Origin: CAZGYE01 sp964530165
Lineage (GTDB): Bacteria; Planctomycetota; Planctomycetia; Planctomycetales; Planctomycetaceae
NCBI GenBank assembly: GCA_964530165.1
Contig: CAZGYE010000005.1
Location: 1 to 49,249, forward strand
DNA length: 49,249 nucleotides
Reading direction: 5' to 3'
The notes beneath the pieces are model-generated. The model was not told the DNA's origin, searched no databases, and saw only the letters and a program-made list of their open reading frames with translations. Positions 7,326 to 16,429 of this stretch are shown here, one piece after another. Both the position numbers and the translations under genes were made by a program. The first letter of the stretch is position 1, and the number at the start of each line of letters is the position of its first letter.

Positions 7326-8756
7326 ATGGAAATTCCAACGCTCCATGTGCTGCTGATCGAGGATGATCCCGCATACGCCCTGCTGATCCGGGAAATGCTG
7401 GCGGACGCCAAGATCGCTCAGTTTGACGTCGAGTGTGTCGACCGGCTGGCGAGCGGCACGCAGCGACTCGCCCAGGGGGGCATTGACGTGGTCCTCTTGG
7501 ATCTCAAGCTTCCCGACAGTCACGGGCTGGACACCTTTCGAGAAGCGCAAAGGCAAGCGCCGACCGTTCCCATCATCGTCCTGACCGGCTTTGAAGATGA
7601 AACGCTCGCACTGCAGTCGATTCAACAGGGCGCTCAGGACTATCTCGTCAAGGGCCATATTGACGTCCGCATACTAGATCGCTCGCTCCGCTACGCCATC
7701 GAACGCAAGCGGGCGGAAGGCTTGCTGCGCGAAAGCGAACAACGGTTTCGGCTGATCCACGATTTGGCTCCTATTGGGATCACCAGTGTCGGCGCCGACG
7801 GCAGGCTGTTGCACGTGAACTCCGCACTGCAGAAAATGCTCGGTTACAGCGAAGCCGAACTACAGCGGTTGACCTTCATGGAACTCACGCATCACGACGA
7901 TCTGGAGAAATGTTTGGATGCGTTCGGGAAACTGGTCGACGGACGATACGATCACATTTTCTTGGAAACGCGCGCACGCCGAAAGGATGGTGCGCTTCTC
8001 TGGTGTCAGACGGCGGCGAAAGCGGTCCGCGATCTGCAAGGTGGGTTTGTGCACACGGTCGCCATGGTGTATGACATCAGCGAGCGCAAGCTGCTGGAAA
8101 AGAAGCTTGCGGAACTGACCATCCGTGAACAGCGGCGAATCGGTCAAGATGTGCACGACGGCCTGGGACAAGAGTTGACCGGCCTGGGGCACATGGCCAA
8201 GACTCTGAAACATCAGCTGCAGTCGCGGGCGCTCCCGGAGGCAGACACGGCGGCTGAATTGGCCGATGGCATCCAGCGCACGCGCATGCAAGTGCGATCG
8301 ATTATTAAGAACCTGATCCCGGTCGAAATCGACACGGAAGGACTGCTCTCGGCGCTGCGGGACTTGACCCTCAACACAGAGCAGCGATCCGGCATCCACT
8401 GCCGGTTCGCTTGTGACCGCCCCGTTCCGCTTCATGACGCCAACGTTGCCACCCACCTGTTCCGCATCGCCCAGGAGGCGGTCAACAATGCCGTCAAACA
8501 CGGACAGCCGAAAAACATCGTCGTCACGCTCTACAGCGATGAGAAGCTGATCGTCCTCAGCGTTCGTGACGACGGCGTTGGCCTCAAATCCCAGACCAGT
8601 TCAAGTTCGGGCATGGGGCTGGACATCATGCGTCACCGGGCCGCAGTGATCGGCGCGTGCTTGGACATTCGACGTGTCAAACAAGGTGGGTCGGTGGTGT
8701 CTTGTTTTCTGACCCAGGAAGCGTACCGTGACCAGGAACACAGACAAATCGACTGA
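7326..8756 (+). CDS. REC-PAS histidine kinase, NarX/DegS type (HisKA_3)
   Basis: The 476-residue protein has a receiver domain (Asp59 in LLDLKLPDSHG, Lys109), one PAS domain (about 138-255) and a HisKA_3 dimerisation domain with His277 in the signature RIGQDVHDGLGQEL, followed by an HATPase_c domain (AQEAVNNAVKHG, DDGVGL, GMGLDIMRHR). HisKA_3 kinases usually phosphorylate NarL/FixJ-type regulators, and exactly such a gene overlaps its 3' end by 29 bases. It is soluble, with no membrane segment. GGAGAG lies 8 bases before the ATG. The start context itself reads ATGGA, which fits the CsrA site ANGGA. Confidence 0.95.
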   Translation: MEIPTLHVLLIEDDPAYALLIREMLADAKIAQFDVECVDRLASGTQRLAQGGIDVVLLDLKLPDSHGLDTFREAQRQAPTVPIIVLTGFEDETLALQSIQQGAQDYLVKGHIDVRILDRSLRYAIERKRAEGLLRESEQRFRLIHDLAPIGITSVGADGRLLHVNSALQKMLGYSEAELQRLTFMELTHHDDLEKCLDAFGKLVDGRYDHIFLETRARRKDGALLWCQTAAKAVRDLQGGFVHTVAMVYDISERKLLEKKLAELTIREQRRIGQDVHDGLGQELTGLGHMAKTLKHQLQSRALPEADTAAELADGIQRTRMQVRSIIKNLIPVEIDTEGLLSALRDLTLNTEQRSGIHCRFACDRPVPLHDANVATHLFRIAQEAVNNAVKHGQPKNIVVTLYSDEKLIVLSVRDDGVGLKSQTSSSSGMGLDIMRHRAAVIGACLDIRRVKQGGSVVSCFLTQEAYRDQEHRQID

Positions 8757-9609
8757 CCGAGCGGCACAAATCCTCATCGTGGACGATCATCCCATGGTGC
8801 GCCGGGGATTGTCGCTGTCGATCTCGGCGGAGCCGGGGTTGACTGTCTGCGGCGAAGCGGCCGACGGAGGCGAAGCCTTGGAGCAATTTGAGGCCACGCA
8901 TCCTGACCTGATCGTGATCGATATCTCACTGGGCGGCGCCGACGGCATCGAGCTCATCAGGCAAATCAAAAGCCGATGCGCCGAGGCGAAGATGTTGGTC
9001 TACTCCATGCTGGACGAATCGCTGTTCGCGGAGCGCGCATTGCGTGCCGGAGCCATGGGCTACGTCAACAAAGCCGAAGCGGCCGAAAAGCTCATCGAAG
9101 CCATCCGTCAGGTCCTGGATGGCCACATCTGTTTGAGTTCGGAGATGGCCGATCGGCTGTTCCAGCGTATGCGCGTCGGGCAGCGGAGCCTGGAATGCGA
9201 TGCCGTCGAAACTCTCTCCAACCGGGAAATCGAAGTCTTCGAGATGATCGGCCATGGACAATCGACCGAAAAAATCGCACAGACATTGCATCTGAGTCCC
9301 AAGACCGTCGAAACCTACCGCGAGAACATCAAGAGGAAGCTGAATCTGAGCAACTCAGTCGAACTAATCCGTCACGCGGTGAAATGGGTGCTGAGACGCG
9401 GTAAATGCCACGAACACCGCCGACTTTGTCACCGGACGCTACGAGAGGACGTCAATCGTAGAAAACCACGAATGACCGGATCAACACGGATCAAAGACCA
9501 GAAACACCAAAGGTCGAGACTCATCGAAGCGTTTCGATCTTCCGGTATTCCAACCCATGAAAATCCGTGTCATCCGGTCATCCGTGGCAGGAAGGCCTCC
9601 GCGAACTGA
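8728..9609 (+). CDS. NarL/FixJ-family response regulator with a repeat-derived tail
   Basis: Residues 14-130 form a receiver domain (DDHPMVRRG, phosphoacceptor Asp65, Lys115), and 160-222 a LuxR-type helix-turn-helix (LSNREIEVFEMIGHG, then HLSPKTVETYRENIKRKL). It should bind DNA when phosphorylated by the kinase encoded just upstream. GTG at 8728 is used, with AGGAA 7 bases before it. Normal family length is about 210-225; here 70 further residues follow the helix-turn-helix. That tail is translated from a palindromic intergenic-type repeat (9466-9587), so it is probably a late addition without function. Confidence 0.93.
   Translation: MTRNTDKSTDRAAQILIVDDHPMVRRGLSLSISAEPGLTVCGEAADGGEALEQFEATHPDLIVIDISLGGADGIELIRQIKSRCAEAKMLVYSMLDESLFAERALRAGAMGYVNKAEAAEKLIEAIRQVLDGHICLSSEMADRLFQRMRVGQRSLECDAVETLSNREIEVFEMIGHGQSTEKIAQTLHLSPKTVETYRENIKRKLNLSNSVELIRHAVKWVLRRGKCHEHRRLCHRTLREDVNRRKPRMTGSTRIKDQKHQRSRLIEAFRSSGIPTHENPCHPVIRGRKASAN
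9466..9587. repeat. Imperfect inverted repeat inside the 3' end of the regulator gene
   Basis: The left arm near 9466-9492 (CCACGAATGACCGGAT...) is matched by the reverse complement of the right arm at 9563-9587 (...ATCCGGTCATCCGTGG), with a few mismatches. Strings of the CATCCGTGG kind look like intergenic repeats rather than coding sequence. The element is read through in frame by the regulator gene. Confidence 0.7.
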
Positions 9610-9622
9610 CGATTCGCGGAGG
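9596..9622. terminator. Bidirectional stem-loop between convergent genes
   Basis: CCTCCGCGAA (9596-9605) and TTCGCGGAGG (9613-9622) form a perfect 10-bp stem with a 7-base loop that contains the stop codon of the regulator gene. It lies between two converging genes. No strong T-run follows on either side, so termination efficiency is uncertain. Confidence 0.6.
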
Positions 9623-9646
9623 TTGCGTTCCTGCACATTCGCGTGA

Positions 9647-12600
9647 TCAATTCGCATCGAGGACGCGTGAAAGCTCGCGCGAATTGGAGAACAACATGCT
9701 GGCATCCATTGTGCTCGGAACTCGCCGGACGTTCGGCCCGAGAAAACCGTGCATGATCGTTCCGGCTTCCGATTCCGTGTAGTGATCTTCAAGTCCGATC
9801 ACGTGACCCAGCTCGTGGGTCAGGACTGTGAGGAGGTCCATTCGCCCGCCCGGTTCGGATAGCGAAGATTGCATCTCCAGCCGGTCATTGTGGACTACGA
9901 ATTCGACGTCGTCGAGCGGCGTCGAGTCGACGAACCAACCATAACCGGCCGCGTTATCATCGATCTTCACCATCCGTCCGGAAGTCGCCGCGAGCAGCGT
10001 GCTTCCACCAAGATCGGAAACAGTGATCTCCACGTCCGCAAGCAGTTGCTGCGACCTGAGATCCAGCCCGCTATCGAGCCAACGGTTGACAGCCGCATTG
10101 ACGACCGGCGTGATCTCCTCGACAGTCAATCCTGCGGCGGGGATCGCCGCTTGGTCGGCCAACGGCGTCTCGACTTGCAGTAGGCTCGGTAAAGTCTGAA
10201 TGATCTCGATTCCGTTGATCGCAGGATCGCGCTTCACGTGACCGAAATCGATGTCAAGGTTTGCGTCGCTGCTCACCACAAATGACTTGACCACGCCCGC
10301 ATATCCGCCAACGTCGGCGTAGACGTCGTAGTCGTCCAGCACGAGGTTCCCTTCGATAGAAACGTCGAAGATGCGCTCCCCGTCCCTTTGGGCGCCTCGA
10401 TAGATCTCGGCGAAGTACAACCGGACCTCGTACGTCCCCGGCGTGACCGGAAAGTCCCATTGCATCTCGTCACCACGTCGGGAATCCCGCCGCTGGGTCT
10501 GAAACAGGTCCTCGGGCGTACCGCTCGCTATGGAGGGATCGCTCATATTGATCCCATGCCTGGTCGAAGCGCTGTAGTTGGAACCCTTCGTGTAGTACGG
10601 CGAGCGATGACTCCGCGTGTCCTGTGTCCACGTCGGAGCGTCGCTCAACTCAGGACCGCCGGCGTTGACACGGTGAGTGATGATATCTTCCCAGGCGACC
10701 ACGGTGATCGGCACGATTTGCGAATCGCTCAGTCCGTCGCCGTCGGTGACCCGCACCGTGACGTCGACACTGGCGGGAGCCAGGCCTAGCGGCGGTGTCC
10801 AGCTAAAGGCGCCCGTGCTCGGATCGATGGACGCACCGGACGGACCACCAGCGTCAAGGCTGAACGTCAGTGTGTTGGCTGGAACGTCCGGATCGTTGGC
10901 CGCGGCCGTGAACGTCAACTCGGCCCCCTCGGCAGCCGTCTGGTTGGCAATCGGAGACAGTATCGGCGGAAGGTTGACTTCATCGACGGTGATGTCGAAC
11001 GCTGTCGTGCCGCTCAGGCCGCCGGTATCCGTCACCCGCACCGTCACGCCGTAGACGCCGGGGCCCTGCGATTCGTCGGGCGTCCAGGAGAATTGACCGG
11101 AAGACGGGTCAATTCCCGCCCCGGCCGGAGCGCCGGCGTCGAGACTGTACGTCAGGCTGCTGGGCGGATCCTCCGTGTCGCTGCCCGTCGCCGTGAGCGT
11201 CAACAAAGTCTCCTCGTCGACAATCTGGTCGGCAATCGCATCCAGCGTCGGCCGTTCGTTCACAATCAGCTCGGGCGGACCGATTTTGACGATCTCGATC
11301 CCGGTGATCGCAGGATCGCGCTTCACGTGACCGAAATCGATGTCAAGGTTCGCGTCGCTCATCACCTGGAACGACTTGACCACGCCCGCATATCCGCCAA
11401 CGTCGGCGTAGACGTCGTAGCTGGACAGCACGGGGTCCCCTTCGATGGAAACGTCGAAGATGCGCTTCCCATCGCTTTGGGCGCATCGATAGATCTCGGC
11501 GAAGTACAACCGGACCTCGTACGTCCCCGGCGTGACCGGAAAGTCCCATTGCATCTCGTCACCACGTCGGGAATCCCGCCGCTGGGTCTGAAACAGGTCC
11601 TCGGGCGTACCGCCCGCTATGGAGGGATCGCTCATGTCGATTCCATGCCTGGTCGAAGCGCTGTAGTTGGAACCCTTCGCGTAGTACGGCGAGCGATGAT
11701 GGTATGTGTCTTCCGACCACGTCGGAGTGCCGTTCAACTCAGGACCGCCGGCGTTGACACGGTAAACGGTCTCGCGGGTTCCAGGCTGTAGGATCACCGT
11801 ACCGGTGGTTGTTTCCGGACCAGGGAACTCGTTCGTTTCAAAGTTGAAGCCAACCTCGTTACAGCCGGGAATCGGAGTCAGCTGCATGAGTGGGAACTCG
11901 CCGTCCGAATTCCAATCGATGGGCAATGGAATGTCGAACCCGGGATCCGTGCCGATATTGTTGGCCGCATAGGCCGCCCCGGAAATGGCGTTGTTCCATA
12001 CGTCGGTGAAGCTTTCCGAATTGTTATAGCTTTCCCATGGGGGCTGCAGCGCCGGATTATCGACGTGCAGTTCGTCCGGCGACCAGACGTAATTCGTGCC
12101 CATCTGGTAACCAAGGTCCTCCTCCTCTCCCAAGTGATTTTGGTCGAAATTCAGACGCATGTTCCCCCAGATGATGTTGTTGTAGATCTTGGGATCGCTG
12201 AAACCGGGCGGGATGTCTCTCCCAAGCGGATCGCTGCCATTGTACTCATGGCCGTTGCGCTCGCTGTCAATGCTGCCGCCGGCCGGAGTGAAGCTCCCCG
12301 CAACCATGTTCCCGACGATGACATTGTCGTGGACTCTCGCGTAAAACGTGTCGTCGAAAGCCAGCGCACCGCCACGGGCGGAGTTTTCACCATTGTCGTC
12401 CGCGATGTTCTGGAGGAACAGATTATGGTGGACGTTGACAATCGAAATGTCATCGCCCACATCTTCGAAGCTGATGGCTCCGCCGTCGTCACGGCTGTAA
12501 TTGCGTTGGAAGGTGTTGCAGTAGATGTCGATGGGACCGGTGTCTTCAAAGAAGGCCCCACCGCCGTGATCATCCGCCTTGTTATCCTCGACCAGGTTTC

Positions 12601-15600
12601 CGTGGATCTTCAGGTGGTCCTTGATCTCGTAGAAGGTCATTCCCCCGCCGTAATCGGGCGAGTAATTGTGGAAGATGTGGTTGTTAAAGACTTCATACGT
12701 GCCCGGAGGGGGCCCCGGGACATGGTCGTCTACGACGTGTTCGGGTTCGCCGTGATCTTCAGACGGGCGTCCCGGTGAAGGATAGAAAGGCTCGTCGTTG
12801 ATGCTGATCCCGCCGCCATAGCCGCCGTAGTTCCCATTCTCCGCGATGGTGTTCGACCAGATATTGACGTCGTGGTTGGAATACGGCATCCAAATTCCAC
12901 CGCCGTAATACCCGCCGTTGCGGACAATGATATTGTTGTTGATGTCGAGATCGCGGTTGCCGTAATCTGCAAAGATTCCCGCTCCCACCTCATCATTGGC
13001 CCGCGCATCTTCGTGGACACTCCCTCCGGTGATGGTGAAGCCGCTGATCATGACGTTCTTCACGCTCCCTTTCATACCGCCTTTTCCAATATAGAAGACG
13101 GGCCCCCCGCCGTTGCTGAATCCTTCGCCCGGCGCCGGAATGAGCGTCGACTGGCCGTTGACAATCGTCTCTTGAGGCCCAGAACCGATGAGCCAGACGT
13201 CGGACTCCTTGATCCACACGTGTTCGTTGTAAGTCCCCGGCGCAACGAAGACATACCGGGAGTTCGCGTGCGGGCGCCTTCTGGGCAAGTGATCCATCGC
13301 TTCGCCGATCGTGTTCCATGGATGCTCCCGGCTGCCGTTTTCCATGCCGGTGTTATCGGCATCGACGTAGACGGCGCGCGAGTTCCAGTGACCGGTGTCG
13401 AGAACGTAGCCGTTGGAGGGGCCTGCAGTGGTCGTCACGATGAGCGACCCGCCGATGGGCGGATCGTCCACGTGAATCGCTGTGTCCGACCAGGAGATCA
13501 CGTCAAGTTGCTGACCGTTGAGCGTCACCGTCGAGTGACCCTGTTCATCTCCAAAATTGGACCCGGTCACCAGGTAGCTCCCTACAGGGACGACGTCGTC
13601 GATTTCGGGAACCATGTCGGCGTTGAGGATGTCCGCACCGCCTCCCAGCGGCACACCGAGGCCCACGAACGCGTTCGGCACCAAAGACCAATCCGCCTCG
13701 AGTTTGAAGCCTCCCTGAGGGAATGTGTAATTCATGACGAGCGGCGCGTAGTTGGGATTGTAGCCGGGAAGTGAAGGATCGTTGCCAAAGTAGACGTGCA
13801 CGCCCGGGGCAAAGCGTCGTTCCATTTCCGGCTTGTGCAGAAGATCTGCTTCGTCCGGCGGATTGGGGCCACCCGCGTACCACAGCGAACTGCCCATCTG
13901 TCCCGAGCCCATAAAGTAGCCGAGGTGGTCGTAGACGCCGACCGGAGCACCAGGAAGGCCCGCCTTCTCTTCGAACATCAGACTCAGCGGGTTTTCGTCG
14001 ATGTTCACGTCGTCGAAGACCCCGCCTTCAATCTCGCCCGCCAGCGGCACCAGCGTGTTGATGCCGAAGTTCTGATCAACGCCGCCGCCGCCGCTGACTG
14101 TCACAGCCACTTCATCCGAGCCTCCCGGCGAAGCCGAGAAACCTGCCGGCGGAAGCACTTTGACGGTGTACGCGCCGGCCGGTACGCCCCGAAACTCATA
14201 AAAGCCAGGCATGGGGCCGGCGTAAACCCCACCCCACTCGTCTGGCGGCGGAGGTGAGAACGCCGGAGTCCATCCCTGAGCCTCAACGGCGGCCTTGTCG
14301 ACTTCGCCGGTCGTGATGCTGTCGATCAATACGGGGGTCGGATCGGTGCTCCACAGCTCGACCGTCACGTCAGGCATCGTTCTTTCGTTGCCAGGATCAT
14401 ACACACCATCGCCGACCCAGGTGCCTTTGTCGAGATGGTCGTTCCACACGACCCCTCGGATGTCACCTCCCGCCGCGGGAATCGGCTCGATGTAGAGATC
14501 GGCTTCGTAGTTTGCGGTAAACCACTGCACATACCGATTCATGGCGTTGTGGGTGACCGAATTGGGCGTATCGAGATTGAAGTCGAACGTGTCCGTCTTC
14601 ATGGCGCCGTGATACCCTGCCGGCAACTCGACGTCGACGTGGCCAAGGACTTCGATTTCCGGCACGTCGTCGAAGTTGTACCAGCCAGTCGCGTCAGTGA
14701 TCGTCGTTTGCTGGATGCTGCCGCTCGTGTAGCGGAGGTTGACAGTGGCGCCCGGGACGGGGTCACCCGTCGAGTCGTCGTACACATGGCCTTGTACGCG
14801 GGCGAAAAACCGCGGCACCCACGGGTCCGCAGGGTGGAGGTCGAGGGGGTCACCGGTCCCGGCGACAGCCTCGTTGGGACCCACGGTGACCTTAGCCTGC
14901 ACCCAGACATAGTCCAGGGGGATGTCGAAGGCCATCATCCCGTATCTGCCAGGCGGCACGGCGTCAAACGAATAATACCCCGTCACCGGGTCTGCCTCGG
15001 CCGTCGCAACGGGATGGGTGGCGACTGTCTCGTCGGCGCTAAACAGGATGACCAGCCCATCGGGAACCACTAAGTTCATTGAGACGCCCGGAGGTCCCGG
15101 GCTGGTCGGAAGGGGTTCTGCAGGATCGTTGCCGTCGGCATCAAGCAGATAGCCACTGATGCTGCCCGCGTCACTGAGGTCGGTACCGGCCGGAAAGCGG
15201 TCTGCAACATTCCCAGTGGTGATCTGCCCCAGTTTCTCCACATAGCTGTGCCAGACCAGAAAGCCGCCGTCTTCGGTGCCGGGATCGCCCGGAAGTAGGC
15301 TCACCTCCCAAGACGGTCCGCCCTCCTCGGTGTAATTTTCATAGAATTCGGTCGAGGCGTCCCAGCTATGACCGGGATTGGAGGCCAGGTAGACATCTTC
15401 TGCATCGGAAGTCACAATCACTTCTCCCGGCGGCAGGTCCGTGAAGTAGTAAAAGCCGCCCGTGTCTATGATCGACGGGCTGCCATCTGGCAATATGATG
15501 GATGGCTGCGTTCCGGTCACGCCTGTTGCCAAAAGATCGCCTTCCGTGTTATGGACGTAAAAAGTGACGCCATTGAGCACGTCGTCGTCAGGCAGATCGG

Positions 15601-16126
15601 GTTCCCCGTTGACCATGTTGTCGTAGAAAGCAAACACCAGCAGATTTGCCAGCGGGAGTTCATCCGGCGAGGGGGTGCCGTCGAAGTTTGTATAAAGCGG
15701 CGGCAAATAAGCATCCTGGGATGCGATGTCGCCGTCGTCGACCGTGAATCCACGGCTGGTCGCATCGTGGCCGGGGGCGGAGAACATCACGACGTAGTCG
15801 CCCGCCGGAACGTCGGCCGTCCACTCGTTGCCGACCACTGTCGGGTACGCGATGAACGCGCCCCCGTCATGCTGGTTCTGGATCATGACCGAGGCGGTGG
15901 TCAGGGCGACAGCACCGGGATCGGGTGCATAGACGGGCGCCCCGCCACTCTGGGCTCCTGTGTAAATCTTACCGCCAATGGTGGCTGAAAGCAGTGTGCG
16001 GTCTTCCAGTTGCTCGACAGCTCTCGCCCACGACTGATGCCGCAGCCGGTTGCGTTTGGACCGGGAAGAGCGCGATCTTGCCATGGAATTTCGGACCCAA
16101 GACGACGGCGAAAATAACTTCTTCAT
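9647..16126 (-). CDS. Giant multidomain surface protein with C-terminal metzincin protease domain
   Basis: The 2159-residue protein starts at 16126 (MKKLFSPSSW); an ATG at 16249 is less likely. It has an Arg/Ser-rich leader ending in LEDRTLLS (40-47), the planctomycete LEPR-XLL export signature. Next come several SdrD/CNA B-like modules (about 50-830), an IPT/TIG-like module (about 836-914), a DUF1565/parallel beta-helix region (about 920-1440), a malectin-like carbohydrate-binding domain (about 1451-1613), two Ig-like/cadherin-type modules, a second malectin-like domain (about 1813-1975), and a C-terminal matrixin-like domain with the full metzincin zinc site HELGHVIGLEDH (2104-2115). I infer a secreted or wall-associated protein that binds and perhaps degrades extracellular material. 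It stands alone, convergent with the regulator gene. Confidence 0.9.
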   Translation of the reverse strand: MKKLFSPSSWVRNSMARSRSSRSKRNRLRHQSWARAVEQLEDRTLLSATIGGKIYTGAQSGGAPVYAPDPGAVALTTASVMIQNQHDGGAFIAYPTVVGNEWTADVPAGDYVVMFSAPGHDATSRGFTVDDGDIASQDAYLPPLYTNFDGTPSPDELPLANLLVFAFYDNMVNGEPDLPDDDVLNGVTFYVHNTEGDLLATGVTGTQPSIILPDGSPSIIDTGGFYYFTDLPPGEVIVTSDAEDVYLASNPGHSWDASTEFYENYTEEGGPSWEVSLLPGDPGTEDGGFLVWHSYVEKLGQITTGNVADRFPAGTDLSDAGSISGYLLDADGNDPAEPLPTSPGPPGVSMNLVVPDGLVILFSADETVATHPVATAEADPVTGYYSFDAVPPGRYGMMAFDIPLDYVWVQAKVTVGPNEAVAGTGDPLDLHPADPWVPRFFARVQGHVYDDSTGDPVPGATVNLRYTSGSIQQTTITDATGWYNFDDVPEIEVLGHVDVELPAGYHGAMKTDTFDFNLDTPNSVTHNAMNRYVQWFTANYEADLYIEPIPAAGGDIRGVVWNDHLDKGTWVGDGVYDPGNERTMPDVTVELWSTDPTPVLIDSITTGEVDKAAVEAQGWTPAFSPPPPDEWGGVYAGPMPGFYEFRGVPAGAYTVKVLPPAGFSASPGGSDEVAVTVSGGGGVDQNFGINTLVPLAGEIEGGVFDDVNIDENPLSLMFEEKAGLPGAPVGVYDHLGYFMGSGQMGSSLWYAGGPNPPDEADLLHKPEMERRFAPGVHVYFGNDPSLPGYNPNYAPLVMNYTFPQGGFKLEADWSLVPNAFVGLGVPLGGGADILNADMVPEIDDVVPVGSYLVTGSNFGDEQGHSTVTLNGQQLDVISWSDTAIHVDDPPIGGSLIVTTTAGPSNGYVLDTGHWNSRAVYVDADNTGMENGSREHPWNTIGEAMDHLPRRRPHANSRYVFVAPGTYNEHVWIKESDVWLIGSGPQETIVNGQSTLIPAPGEGFSNGGGPVFYIGKGGMKGSVKNVMISGFTITGGSVHEDARANDEVGAGIFADYGNRDLDINNNIIVRNGGYYGGGIWMPYSNHDVNIWSNTIAENGNYGGYGGGISINDEPFYPSPGRPSEDHGEPEHVVDDHVPGPPPGTYEVFNNHIFHNYSPDYGGGMTFYEIKDHLKIHGNLVEDNKADDHGGGAFFEDTGPIDIYCNTFQRNYSRDDGGAISFEDVGDDISIVNVHHNLFLQNIADDNGENSARGGALAFDDTFYARVHDNVIVGNMVAGSFTPAGGSIDSERNGHEYNGSDPLGRDIPPGFSDPKIYNNIIWGNMRLNFDQNHLGEEEDLGYQMGTNYVWSPDELHVDNPALQPPWESYNNSESFTDVWNNAISGAAYAANNIGTDPGFDIPLPIDWNSDGEFPLMQLTPIPGCNEVGFNFETNEFPGPETTTGTVILQPGTRETVYRVNAGGPELNGTPTWSEDTYHHRSPYYAKGSNYSASTRHGIDMSDPSIAGGTPEDLFQTQRRDSRRGDEMQWDFPVTPGTYEVRLYFAEIYRCAQSDGKRIFDVSIEGDPVLSSYDVYADVGGYAGVVKSFQVMSDANLDIDFGHVKRDPAITGIEIVKIGPPELIVNERPTLDAIADQIVDEETLLTLTATGSDTEDPPSSLTYSLDAGAPAGAGIDPSSGQFSWTPDESQGPGVYGVTVRVTDTGGLSGTTAFDITVDEVNLPPILSPIANQTAAEGAELTFTAAANDPDVPANTLTFSLDAGGPSGASIDPSTGAFSWTPPLGLAPASVDVTVRVTDGDGLSDSQIVPITVVAWEDIITHRVNAGGPELSDAPTWTQDTRSHRSPYYTKGSNYSASTRHGINMSDPSIASGTPEDLFQTQRRDSRRGDEMQWDFPVTPGTYEVRLYFAEIYRGAQRDGERIFDVSIEGNLVLDDYDVYADVGGYAGVVKSFVVSSDANLDIDFGHVKRDPAINGIEIIQTLPSLLQVETPLADQAAIPAAGLTVEEITPVVNAAVNRWLDSGLDLRSQQLLADVEITVSDLGGSTLLAATSGRMVKIDDNAAGYGWFVDSTPLDDVEFVVHNDRLEMQSSLSEPGGRMDLLTVLTHELGHVIGLEDHYTESEAGTIMHGFLGPNVRRVPSTMDASMLFSNSRELSRVLDAN
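10202..10674 (-). repeat. Intragenic direct repeat, copy encoding malectin-like domain 2
   Basis: This segment matches 11290-11762 base for base at most positions, at a constant offset of 1088 bp and with no indel that I can see. It encodes the second malectin-like domain of the giant surface protein. Confidence 0.85.
11290..11762 (-). repeat. Intragenic direct repeat, copy encoding malectin-like domain 1
   Basis: This is the partner of 10202-10674. The high DNA-level identity, including silent positions, points to a recent duplication or gene conversion within the gene rather than an ancient pair. Confidence 0.85.
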
Positions 16127-16414
16127 CGGGATACGACCCTTCTGTAAAGGAAAATTGATTTTTGCTCCGTCCTCTTTGGCGACAGGTTCCTCTACTGTCG
16201 AATTCTGTGCTGACCACGCGTTCTGAATCGTGGTTCTTTGTTCATGCACATCCCAGTGCTTGTCTCCCGTTTTTCCACCATGACGGGCTCAAAACCGATT
16301 TCATCCAGCCGCGTTTCCGCGACGTACGGGGCTTTTGACGGCCCATCGCGCGGCTTGTCGGCTGCGACCGACGTATTCTGTCAAGTCCTCGGGGCTTTAT
16401 TTGGCTCGCAAACA

Positions 16415-16423
16415 TGGTATAAT
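16415..16423 (+). promoter_or_regulatory. Extended -10 promoter of a candidate small RNA
   Basis: TGGTATAAT is a perfect -10 hexamer (TATAAT, 16418-16423) with the TGN extension. The -35 region is weak (TTTATT at 16396), as is common with extended -10 promoters. Transcription would start near 16430, about 90 bases before an intrinsic terminator. Confidence 0.55.
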
Positions 16424-16429
16424 TCCATA

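Noticed and set aside
7860..8501. 213-codon minus frame opposite the NarX-type kinase
   Set aside because: Antisense to a well-supported kinase gene, with no domain of its own.
11093..13774. Plus-strand frames opposite the first giant protein (11093-11791, 12065-12778, 12872-13774)
   Set aside because: The opposite strand encodes clear malectin-like, beta-helix and Ig-like domains; these translations have none.
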